Below are positions 25,414-32,675 of a DNA stretch of 34,593 nucleotides, one piece after another. Made by a program: the position numbers and the translations under genes. This stretch comes from Paenibacillus sp. S150. Its GTDB lineage: Bacteria; Bacillota; Bacilli; Paenibacillales; Paenibacillaceae. The DNA is taken from assembly GCF_019352175.1 (NCBI RefSeq), contig NZ_JACBYI010000058.1, positions 1 to 34,593 on the forward strand, read 5' to 3'. Below the pieces are notes generated by a model, which had not been told where the DNA came from, did not search any database, and was given only the letters and a program-made list of their open reading frames with translations. Every line of letters begins with the position of its first letter. Positions within the stretch are counted from its first letter, which is position 1.

Positions 25414-26085
25414 ATGGAGTTTGGCACGGACTTTAGGCCGCTGACGGTGCAGCCGCAGGAGATTGAAAGCCTGAGCTTTCAGATAATTACCCGGGAGCTG
25501 GGCGAGCATGGCTTTAGCGCGATGCAGTACCCGGTTGTGCAGCGGATCATTCATGCCTCGGCCGATTTCGAGCTGGGGCGGAGTCTGGTATTCCATCCCC
25601 GGGCGGTGGAGGCGGGAATTTCCGCGATTCTGGAGGGGAGGCCGGTTATCGCTGATGTGCGGATGGTGGAGGCCGGTATTGCCAAGGAGAGGATTCTTAA
25701 ATACGGCGGTGAGGTTAGAGTGCATATCTCTGATCCGGATGTTATTGAAGCCGCCAGGATTCAGGGCACAACCCGGGCAATTCTCGCTACCCGCAAAGCC
25801 TGCGCCGAAGCGCCGGGCGGCATCTATGTGGTCGGCAACGCGCCTACGGCGCTGCTTGAATTGATTCGTCTGATCAAGGAAGGCGCAGCACAGCCGGGTC
25901 TCATCATCGGCATGCCGGTCGGATTCGTATCTGCGGCCGAGTCGAAGGGGGAGCTGCGCAAGCTGGACATTCCGTATATCACCAACATCGGGCGCAAAGG
26001 CGGAAGCACCGTTGTGGCGGCGGCGGTTAATGCACTGAGCCTGCTGGCTGTCCGGCAAGCGGCGGAGTCACAGAATCAGGGCTGA
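25414..26085 (+). CDS. cbiC: cobalt-precorrin-8 methylmutase CbiC
   Basis: A 223-aa enzyme that moves the methyl group from C11 to C12 to give cobyrinate. The conserved catalytic His is His47 in VQRIIHASADFE. Other family blocks are RPVIADVRMVEAGI, GGIYVVGNAPTALLELI and GMPVGFVSAAESK. It stands in its own small gap: 122 bp upstream to cbiJ and 120 bp downstream to cbiD, the latter filled by 13-bp repeats. The ribosome binding site GAGGGATAG is modest. Confidence 0.94.
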   Translation: MEFGTDFRPLTVQPQEIESLSFQIITRELGEHGFSAMQYPVVQRIIHASADFELGRSLVFHPRAVEAGISAILEGRPVIADVRMVEAGIAKERILKYGGEVRVHISDPDVIEAARIQGTTRAILATRKACAEAPGGIYVVGNAPTALLELIRLIKEGAAQPGLIIGMPVGFVSAAESKGELRKLDIPYITNIGRKGGSTVVAAAVNALSLLAVRQAAESQNQG

Positions 26086-26087
26086 GA

Positions 26088-26165
26088 AGAGACTAAATAT
26101 AGAGACTTAATGCAGAGACTTAATGCAGAGATTTAATGCAGAGATTTAATGTAGAGACTTAATGT
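26088..26165 (+). repeat. 13-bp tandem repeat between cbiC and cbiD
   Basis: Six consecutive 13-bp units of the type AGAGACTTAATGC; the first is diverged (AGAGACTAAATAT), and others differ by C/T at two positions. The run begins 2 bp after the cbiC stop codon and ends 40 bp before the cbiD start. Confidence 0.92.
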
Positions 26166-26205
26166 AAAGTAGACTTACAGCAAAACGGCAGGGAGGGGAG
26201 CGACA

Positions 26206-27663
26206 TTGGACAGGGAAAGGCGGAAGACGATAGGCTTGCAGCCCCTTGGGCGCAGCGGAGACTTGGAGCACGGGGACCAGAAACAGCCTGCACGGGAGCC
26301 GGATGGCAGCCCTGCGGGTCGGGAGCCGGACGGTAGCCTGGCGAGACGAGAGCCGGATGGCAACCCGGGGGGACGGGAGTCGGATGACAGCCTGGCGAGA
26401 CGAGAGCCGGATGACAGCCCTGCGGGACGGGAGTCGGATGACAGCCCGGGGGGACGGGAGCCGGATGACAGCCCGGGGGGACGGGAGCCGGGCGGCAGCC
26501 AAAATGCAAGCGAGCTGCAAGGCGATCGCGAGGCCCCTCGCCAGTCCGGCCCAACAGCTGACCAGTCTGCCGGCGGTTCTCCGGCAACGCTGCGCCGGGG
26601 ATACACCACCGGCGCCTGCGCCGCCGCCGCCGCCAAAGGCGCGGCGCTCCTGCTGGTTACGGGCGAAGCTCCGCAGACCGTGGAGATTGATCTGCCCGCC
26701 GGGTTCCGCCATGCCTTCGAGCTGACGGGGTGGCAGCGCAGCGCCGGGGATTGGGCAGTCTGTGCAACGGTGAAGGATGCCGGAGATGATCCGGATGCGA
26801 CGCATCAGGCCAGGATTGAGGCGGTTGTGAGCTGGCGCGATACCCCTGGCGTGGAGATTGACGGCGGCAAGGGCGTTGGAAGAGTGACGAAGCCGGGCTT
26901 GCCGGTAGCTGTAGGCGAAGCGGCGATTAATCCCGTACCCCGGCGCATGATTCGGGAGGCGGTGTCCGAGGTGCTGGAGGAGCATGGCGCGGGCCGGGGG
27001 CTGCGAGTGGTCATCCATGTGCCGGAAGGCGAGGCCATTGCGCTGAAGACGCTGAATCCGCGTCTTGGCATCCTTGGCGGCATCTCCATTCTGGGCACGC
27101 GCGGCGTGGTGACGCCGTTCTCCGCCGAGGCTTACAAGGCCAGCGTGGTGCAGGCGATTTCCGTCGCTGCGGCCATGGGGAACAAGCAGCTTATTTTGAC
27201 CACCGGCGGCAGCAGTGAAAAATATGCGCAGGCGATGTTCGCGGAGCTTCCGGAGGAGGCTTTTATCCAGATGGGCGAATATGTGGGCTTCTCGCTTGGG
27301 CATGCGAAGACCCATGGAATCACCAAAATCACACTGGTGGGCATGGCGGGCAAGTACTCAAAGGTAGCGCAGGGTGCCATGCTGATCCATTCCAGGAACG
27401 CGCCGGTGGACTTCGGATTTTTGGCTAAGGTTGCGGCAGAGTCGGGAGCGGATCAGAGGCTGGCGGAGGAAATTGCCGGAGCCAACACGGCTTCACAGGT
27501 TGTGGATTTGATGACGGAGGCCGGGAATGACGGATTTTTTGAACAGCTGTGCATGCATGCCTGCAGGCATTGTCTGAAGCATATGAACGGAGACATGACC
27601 GTGGGGATGGTATTGATCACAATGAAGGGCCGGGTGCTGGGAAGGGCGGAGATCCGTGGCTGA
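26206..27663 (+). CDS. cbiD: cobalt-precorrin-5B C1-methyltransferase CbiD with repetitive N-terminal extension
   Basis: A 485-aa protein; typical CbiD has about 360-380 residues and starts close to the motif LRRGYTTGACAAAAAKGA, which here begins near residue 128. The first 127 residues are a hydrophilic, Pro/Gly/Asp/Arg-rich extension with eight 9-residue repeats. Core blocks ATVKDAGDDPDATH, GKGVGRVTKPGL, INPVPRRMIREAV, LGGISILGTRGVVTPFS and MAGKYSKVAQG confirm the family, which methylates C1 with SAM. The TTG at 26206 is supported by GGAGGGGAG seven bases upstream. It overlaps cbiET by 8 bp. Confidence 0.92.
   Translation: MDRERRKTIGLQPLGRSGDLEHGDQKQPAREPDGSPAGREPDGSLARREPDGNPGGRESDDSLARREPDDSPAGRESDDSPGGREPDDSPGGREPGGSQNASELQGDREAPRQSGPTADQSAGGSPATLRRGYTTGACAAAAAKGAALLLVTGEAPQTVEIDLPAGFRHAFELTGWQRSAGDWAVCATVKDAGDDPDATHQARIEAVVSWRDTPGVEIDGGKGVGRVTKPGLPVAVGEAAINPVPRRMIREAVSEVLEEHGAGRGLRVVIHVPEGEAIALKTLNPRLGILGGISILGTRGVVTPFSAEAYKASVVQAISVAAAMGNKQLILTTGGSSEKYAQAMFAELPEEAFIQMGEYVGFSLGHAKTHGITKITLVGMAGKYSKVAQGAMLIHSRNAPVDFGFLAKVAAESGADQRLAEEIAGANTASQVVDLMTEAGNDGFFEQLCMHACRHCLKHMNGDMTVGMVLITMKGRVLGRAEIRG
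26293..26508 (+). repeat. 27-bp (9-residue) in-frame repeats in the CbiD N-terminus
   Basis: Eight 27-bp units encode RE(P/S)D(G/D)S(P/L)(A/G)(G/R), from residues 30 to 101 of CbiD. The reading frame is kept throughout. The encoded segment is predicted disordered, with alternating acidic and basic residues. Confidence 0.92.
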
Positions 27664-28882
27664 CATTATCTATATCATCGGCATCGGCGAGGACGGAGCC
27701 GGCGGACTTGCCCCGGACAGCCTGAGCAAGATACAGCGGAGCGAGGTGCTGCTCGGCGGGGAAAGGCAGCTGTCTTTTTTCACCGCATACAAGGGGGAAA
27801 AGATCGTGCTGAAGAACGGTCTGAAGGCTTTTGCCGACAAGCTGGAGGAAGTATGGAGAGAGCGGCGCGCGGTGGTTCTGGCCTCGGGAGACCCGCTGTT
27901 TTATGGCATTGCCGGATATCTGGTCCGCAGATTCGGTCCGGAGCATGTTGAGGTGATTCCGCATTACAGCAGTGTGCAGCTTGCTTTTGCCCGGCTGGGA
28001 GACAGCTGGCAGGATGCAGAGCTGGTCAGTCTGCACGGCCGTCCGATCCGCGGGCTGGCCCAGCGGATGGACGGCAAGCACAAAATCGCCCTGCTGACCG
28101 ACGAGATCAACACACCCGCGGCCATCGGCGCTTATTTGCGCGAGTTCGGAATGACGGAATATGAGATCTTTGTCTGCGAGCGGCTGGGCGGGGCCGGGGA
28201 GGTCTGCCGGTTCTGGGAGCCGGATGAGCTAGAAAAAGGGGCCTTTGCCCCGCTGAATGTGGTGATTCTGCGGCGGAAGCCGGAGGCCGTCCATGAACGG
28301 CGGCGCGGATTTGCCTATCCGGACGAAGCTTTTCACCAGCGGCGTCCGGAGAAGGGCCTGATTACGAAGCGCGAGGTACGGGCGCTTGTGCTGTCGGAGC
28401 TGAATCTGTCCGAGGACGCGGTGGTCTGGGATATCGGCTCAGGCTCGGGTGCGGTGGCGGCGGAATGTGCGCGGATTGCCCGTCTTGGCAAGGTGTTTGC
28501 CCTGGAAAAAGGCGCGGAGAACCTGCCCCACATGGAGGCGAACCGCCGCAAATTCCGCGCAGATTTTGAGATTATCCATGACAAAGCGCCGCAGGGCCTG
28601 GACCGTCTGCCGGACCCGGATGCGGTGTTCATCGGCGGGAGCGGCGGGGAGCTGCAGCATATTATCGCGCTTTGTGCCCGGCGGCTGCGGCCGGAAGGCC
28701 GGATGGTTATCGGCGCGATAACCATTGAGACGCTGTATACGGGTATGGAGGCGCTGAAGCTCGCCGGAATGGCGGCAGAGGTCACCCAGCTCCAGGCTTC
28801 ACGGGGCAAGCCGATCCTTGGCATGACCCGGTTCGAGGGGATGAACCCCGTGTACGTGGTAAGCGGACGCAGGCAGGACTGA
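27656..28882 (+). CDS. cbiET: fused cobalt-precorrin C5/C15 methyltransferase CbiET
   Basis: A 408-aa fusion of CbiE (about residues 1-205) and CbiT (about 215-408), which together methylate C5 and C15 and decarboxylate the C12 acetate. The CbiE part shows DIIYIIGIGEDGAGGLAPDS, VLASGDPLFYGIAG and the tetrapyrrole methylase fold; the CbiT part shows LITKREVRALVLSEL, the SAM motif VWDIGSGSGAVAAECAR, and DAVFIGGSGGELQ. The same arrangement is known as CobL in the aerobic pathway. It starts at GTG within the end of cbiD (8-bp overlap), after GGAAGGGCGGAG. It is followed by the second 51-bp repeat array, not by the next gene. Confidence 0.93.
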   Translation: MADIIYIIGIGEDGAGGLAPDSLSKIQRSEVLLGGERQLSFFTAYKGEKIVLKNGLKAFADKLEEVWRERRAVVLASGDPLFYGIAGYLVRRFGPEHVEVIPHYSSVQLAFARLGDSWQDAELVSLHGRPIRGLAQRMDGKHKIALLTDEINTPAAIGAYLREFGMTEYEIFVCERLGGAGEVCRFWEPDELEKGAFAPLNVVILRRKPEAVHERRRGFAYPDEAFHQRRPEKGLITKREVRALVLSELNLSEDAVVWDIGSGSGAVAAECARIARLGKVFALEKGAENLPHMEANRRKFRADFEIIHDKAPQGLDRLPDPDAVFIGGSGGELQHIIALCARRLRPEGRMVIGAITIETLYTGMEALKLAGMAAEVTQLQASRGKPILGMTRFEGMNPVYVVSGRRQD

Positions 28883-29040
28883 TTTGCTTGCGCTGTGTGT
28901 CATCGATATCATTTCTGCCTGCTCTGACCAGGTAATTTCCAGCATCCACCGGATAATTGCAAGCATTGACCGGATATTTAAGCTGCAAGCGGACTCCAGA
29001 GCCGCTATTGGGGGGGAACTTGCGAGAGGTTGCACCAGGC

Positions 29041-29633
29041 CCGGAAATAACGGCAGAAATGCCGTTGTTGAGGCGGGGCTGGCCCGATTGCCCGGAAATA
29101 ACGGCAGAAATGCCGTTGTTGGAGCCGGCCCGGCCAGATTGCCCGGGAATAACGGCAGAAATGCCGTTGTTGGAGCCGGCCCGGCCAGATTGCCGGAAAT
29201 AACGGCAGAAATGCCGTTGTTGGAGCTCGCCCGGCCAGATTGCCCGGAAATAACGGCAAAAATGCCGTTGTTGGAGCCGGCCCGGCCAGATTGCCCGGGA
29301 ATAACGGCAGAAATGCCGTTGTTTGGAGCCGGCCCGGCCAGATTGCCGGAAATAACGGCAGAAATGCCGTTGTTGGAGCCGGTCAGGCCAGATTGCCGGA
29401 AATAACGGCAGAAATGCCGTTGTTGGAGCCGGCCCGGCCAGATTGCCCGGAAATAACGGCAGAAATGCCGTTGTTGGAGCCGGCCCGGCCAGATTGCCCG
29501 GAAATAACGGCAGAAATGCCGTTGTTGGAGCCGGCCCGGCCAGATTGCCCGGAAATAACGGCAAAAATGCCGTTGTTTGGAGCCGGCCCGGCCAGATTGC
29601 CCGGAAATAACGGCAAAAATGCCGTTGTTGGAA
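29041..29633 (+). repeat. 51-bp tandem repeat array 2 (about 12 copies) with hairpin core
   Basis: Eleven complete units (starts near 29041, 29092, 29143, 29193, 29244, 29295, 29346, 29396, 29447, 29498, 29549) and a partial from 29601. Unit lengths are 50, 51 or 52 because of single-base indels, so the array is not kept in frame. Each has AATAACGGCA-GAAA-TGCCGTTGTT (loop AAAA in units 5, 11 and 12). The spacer contains AGCCGGCCCGGCCAGATTGC. Read on the minus strand, its spacers match array 1 (about 25 of 33 positions by eye). Confidence 0.95.
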
Positions 29634-29755
29634 CAGAGCAGCTGGCTAGTCGCTGAAGCGCTCAAGTTCCTTCCCCTAGTTACCAACGGGCTTGCTTACA
29701 CAGCAAAGGTACAAACTTAATGAATGGCATTAAGAACGAGCGCCATAACAGTAAC

Positions 29756-29868
29756 AAGTACAGTAGCAGTAGCAGTAGCAGTAGCAGTAACAGTAACAGT
29801 AACAGTAACAGTAACAGTAACAGTAACAGTAACAGTAGCAGTAGCAGTAGCAGTAGCAGTAACGGTAA
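29756..29868 (+). repeat. AGTAGC/AGTAAC hexamer microsatellite upstream of cbiL
   Basis: A run of AGTAGC and AGTAAC hexamers (roughly four AGTAGC, about ten AGTAAC, then about five AGTAGC) ends 35 bp before the cbiL start and just upstream of its AAGGAGG. The run has no stop codon in the cbiL frame; an in-frame ATG at 29724 could in principle read through it as an alternating Thr/Ala-Val extension. Confidence 0.92.
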
Positions 29869-29903
29869 CAAATACGAACATCCCAAAAAGGAGGAAACCG
29901 CCG

Positions 29904-30767
29904 TTGAAGATTGAGGAAAGCGAATCAGGACTGCAGCAGCAGTCCGTGGATGAGCAGGCAGCCCCTGAAGAACAAATCGCGGAAGCGGCGCTGCAGGCTG
30001 CGGGCGTTTTGTACGAAGCTTTTGATGAGAGTCCGATGACAGTGGAAAAGCTGACCCCAGCCGGCATCGGCACCTTGTATGGCGTGGGCGTGGGTCCCGG
30101 TGATCCCGAGCTGATTACGCTTAAGGCCTGCCGACTGCTGAAGGAATGTCCGGTCATTGCCTATCCGGCAACCCAAAAAGGAGGGAAATCCTACGCCCAC
30201 GAAATTGTGGAGCTGCATGTCCATGCGGAGGAGAAGGTTATGCTGGGACTTGTGTTCCCGATGACCAAAGATCCGGAGCTGCTGGCAAGCGGCTGGAACC
30301 GCACGGCAGAGCTGTGCTGGAGTGAACTGAAGCAGGGCCGGGATGTTGCGTTTGTGACGGAGGGCGATCCGAATCTGTACAGCACCTTCATTCATCTGGC
30401 CCGGCTGATGCAGGAGCTTCACCCCGGCGTGCCGATTGTTTCAATTCCGGGAATTTCGTCGGTGCTCGGTGCAGCCGCCGCGCTTGGGCAGCCGCTTGCC
30501 GACGGCAATCAGCGGGTGGGCATTATCCCGGCTACCGGGGACCGGGAGGCGCTGAAGGAAGCGCTGCTGCATCATGATACGGTGGTGTTTCTGAAGGTTG
30601 CCAAGGTGCTGGACCTGGTGCTGGATGTGCTGGACGAGCTTGGGCTTGGCGGGAAAGCCTCCGTTGTCACGAAGGTGACTTCCCCGTATGAAACGGTGTG
30701 GCGGGACGCGCGCGAGCTGCGCGGCAAAGAGCTGGAGTATCTTAGTCTCATGGTGGTGAGCAAATGA
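29904..30767 (+). CDS. cbiL: cobalt-factor II C20-methyltransferase CbiL
   Basis: A 287-aa SAM-dependent methyltransferase that methylates C20 of cobalt-factor II. A hydrophilic N-terminal extension of about 53 residues precedes the tetrapyrrole-methylase domain, which starts GTLYGVGVGPGDPELITLKA; the core also has YPATQKGGKSYA, FVTEGDPNLYSTF, and PGISSVLGAAAALGQPLADG. The TTG at 29904 follows a perfect AAAAAGGAGG with good spacing, so I prefer it to the in-frame ATG at 29724, which would translate the hexamer run. It overlaps cbiF by ATGA. The 1-kb repeat gap upstream separates it from cbiET. Confidence 0.92.
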   Translation: MKIEESESGLQQQSVDEQAAPEEQIAEAALQAAGVLYEAFDESPMTVEKLTPAGIGTLYGVGVGPGDPELITLKACRLLKECPVIAYPATQKGGKSYAHEIVELHVHAEEKVMLGLVFPMTKDPELLASGWNRTAELCWSELKQGRDVAFVTEGDPNLYSTFIHLARLMQELHPGVPIVSIPGISSVLGAAAALGQPLADGNQRVGIIPATGDREALKEALLHHDTVVFLKVAKVLDLVLDVLDELGLGGKASVVTKVTSPYETVWRDARELRGKELEYLSLMVVSK

Positions 30768-31567
30768 CGGGGGAATGCTTGGAACCCAAGGTATACATCG
30801 TGGGCGCAGGCCCGGGCGATCCGGAGCTGATTACCGTAAAAGGCAGCCGTATCCTCCGCTCGGCGGATGTTGTGCTCTATGCCGATTCATTGGTCAGCGA
30901 AGAGCTGATCTCCGGCGTCAAGCCGGGAGCCGAGGTGCTGCAAAGCTCGGGCATGGACCTGGAGCGCCAGGTGGAGCTGATGGCTGCGGCAGTGCAGGCC
31001 GGTAAAAGCGTAGCCCGCGTCCATACCGGCGATCCGTCCATGTACGGCGCGATTCTGGAGCAGATGTCGCTGCTGAAGCTGTGCGGCGTCAGCTATGAGA
31101 TCGTGCCTGGGGTCAGCTCTGTTTTTGCGTCGGCGGCTGCGCTGGGCGCGGAGCTGACGGTGCCGGAGCTGACGCAGACGGTGATCCTGACCCGCGCCGA
31201 AGGACGCACGCCGGTGCCGGAACGGGAGCAGCTGCGGCAGCTGGCGGCGCATCACTGCACCGTGGCGCTGTTCCTCAGTGCTTCGCTGGCCGGACATGCG
31301 GCGGCGGAATTTCTCGCTGCCGGGTGGAGTCCAGACACGCCTGTAGCTGTCGTGAAGCGGGCGACCTGGCCGGACCAGCAGATTCTGCGGACCACAGTTG
31401 TGCGCCTTGAGGAGGATCTGCGCGAAGCGGGCATCACGATGCATGCGATGATCCTTGCCGGCTGGGCGCTTGACCCGACGCTTACGGACCGTGACAGTCA
31501 CCGGTCGAAGCTGTACGACAAGACATTCACCCATGGCTGCCGGGAAGGCATCGACGCAAATGGCTAA
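30764..31567 (+). CDS. cbiF: cobalt-precorrin-4 C11-methyltransferase CbiF
   Basis: A 267-aa tetrapyrrole methylase that methylates C11 of cobalt-precorrin-4. Conserved segments: VYIVGAGPGDPELITVKG at the N-terminus, VLYADSLVSEEL, VARVHTGDPSMYGAI (SAM site), YEIVPGVSSVFASAAALG and LILTRAEG-type text (VILTRAEGRTPVPE). Length is normal for the family. It overlaps cbiL by ATGA and cbiG by 8 bp. Confidence 0.94.
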   Translation: MTGECLEPKVYIVGAGPGDPELITVKGSRILRSADVVLYADSLVSEELISGVKPGAEVLQSSGMDLERQVELMAAAVQAGKSVARVHTGDPSMYGAILEQMSLLKLCGVSYEIVPGVSSVFASAAALGAELTVPELTQTVILTRAEGRTPVPEREQLRQLAAHHCTVALFLSASLAGHAAAEFLAAGWSPDTPVAVVKRATWPDQQILRTTVVRLEEDLREAGITMHAMILAGWALDPTLTDRDSHRSKLYDKTFTHGCREGIDANG

Positions 31568-32675
31568 CCGGTATGCAGCGGTCGCTATCACCGTGAGCGG
31601 CATCCGGCTGGCGCTGAAGCTGGGAGCCCGGCTGGCGGAGACTGAGGTATATTGCTATGCCAAATACAGCGGCGGGCTGGAGGATGTTCCCGGGACACGC
31701 CGGATTTTTGCGGGGCCGGTAAAAGAACTGCTGCCGCAGCTCTTCCGGCAGTACGAAGGGGTTATTCTGTTCTTTTCGCTGGGTGCGGCCGTCAGACTGA
31801 CAGCTCCCCTGCTGGAGGATAAAAGAACCGACCCCGCCGTGATTGTCATTGACGAGCGCGGAGAGCATGTAATCAGCATGCTCTCCGGACACCTCGGCGG
31901 GGCCAACAGGCTGACGCTGCAGATCGCGCAGCTGCTGGGCAGCCATCCGGTGATCACCACCGCCTCCGATGTGCAGGGCATCTTCGCCGTGGATTTGCTC
32001 GGCTCGGAGCTTGGCTGGCGCGCAGACAGCTTTGCACCGATGAAAACGGTCAGCGCCGCTCTGGTCAACGGGGAGGCGGTGGCCTTCCTGCAGGAGAGCG
32101 GCGAACCGGGCTGGCTGCCGCCGGAGGCTGTGCTGCCGGGGCATGTCCGCCTCTGCGAAGACATGGCGGAGCTGCGGGAAGCGCCATTCAGCGCGGCGAT
32201 TGTGGTGACTGACCGGCTGCTGTCCGGGCAGGAGGCGGCCGCTTTGGGAGAGCGGGCCGCAGTCTACCGGCCGCGCAGCCTGGTGGTTGGGCTGGGCTGC
32301 AACCGCGGCACCCCGCTGGAAGAGCTGGAAGCGGTCGTGCTGGATACGCTGGCGGAGCTGGGGCTGTCGCTTCTAAGCGTCCGCAATCTCGCCACCGCCG
32401 GGATCAAAGGGGATGAGGCCGGTCTTCTGGCCTTATGCGCCAAATACGGCTGGGAGCTGGCTCTTTATACGCCGGAGCAGCTGAATACGGTAGCGCTGGA
32501 GCAGCCTTCGGAGGCCGTCTTCAAGGCGACCGGAGCCTATGGCGTCTGCGAGCCGGCAGCCCTGCTGTCCTCAGGGGCGGCAGGGCTTCTGCTCAAGAAG
32601 AAAAAAAGCGGCAATGCGACCATTGCCGTAGCTAGAGTCAGCTTTTCGCGGCAGAGGGGGAGAAGGGATGAATGA
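31560..32675 (+). CDS. cbiG: cobalt-precorrin-5A hydrolase CbiG
   Basis: A 371-aa enzyme that opens the delta-lactone of cobalt-precorrin-5A and releases the C20 unit as acetaldehyde. The N-terminal domain has ILFFSLGAAVRLTAPLLEDK and VISMLSGHLGGANRLTLQIA with ITTASDVQGIFAVD; the C-terminal domain has LVVGLGCNRGTPLEELEAVV and IKGDEAGLLALC. I chose the ATG at 31560 (GGGAAGG upstream, 8-bp overlap with cbiF); in-frame ATGs at 31533 and 31455 lie deeper inside cbiF without sites. It overlaps cbiA by 8 bp. Confidence 0.92.
   Translation: MANRYAAVAITVSGIRLALKLGARLAETEVYCYAKYSGGLEDVPGTRRIFAGPVKELLPQLFRQYEGVILFFSLGAAVRLTAPLLEDKRTDPAVIVIDERGEHVISMLSGHLGGANRLTLQIAQLLGSHPVITTASDVQGIFAVDLLGSELGWRADSFAPMKTVSAALVNGEAVAFLQESGEPGWLPPEAVLPGHVRLCEDMAELREAPFSAAIVVTDRLLSGQEAAALGERAAVYRPRSLVVGLGCNRGTPLEELEAVVLDTLAELGLSLLSVRNLATAGIKGDEAGLLALCAKYGWELALYTPEQLNTVALEQPSEAVFKATGAYGVCEPAALLSSGAAGLLLKKKKSGNATIAVARVSFSRQRGRRDE

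Larger units (their letters stand above)
28883..29903. other. 1-kb repeat-filled gap inside the cobalamin operon
   Basis: No credible gene. It contains about 150 bp of unique sequence with short degenerate repeats (CCGGATAATTGCAAGCAT-like), a 51-bp repeat array (29041-29633), about 110 bp of unique sequence, a hexamer run (about 29756-29868) and the cbiL ribosome binding site. Long open frames occur on both strands only because the repeat length is near a multiple of three. I see no promoter or strong terminator with a T-run. Confidence 0.7.

Noticed and set aside
29041..29633. CRISPR array in the cobalamin operon
   Set aside because: Same reason: spacers are copies of each other, unit length 50-52, and no cas genes are in the window.
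28782..29686. Long minus-strand frames encoding GQSGRAGSNNGISAVIS-type repeats
   Set aside because: They shift frame at indels in the array, have no start signals and partly lie antisense to cbiET.
29724..29903. N-terminal extension of CbiL from the ATG at 29724
   Set aside because: The frame is open, but it would translate the hexamer run; a perfect AAGGAGG lies in front of the TTG at 29904.
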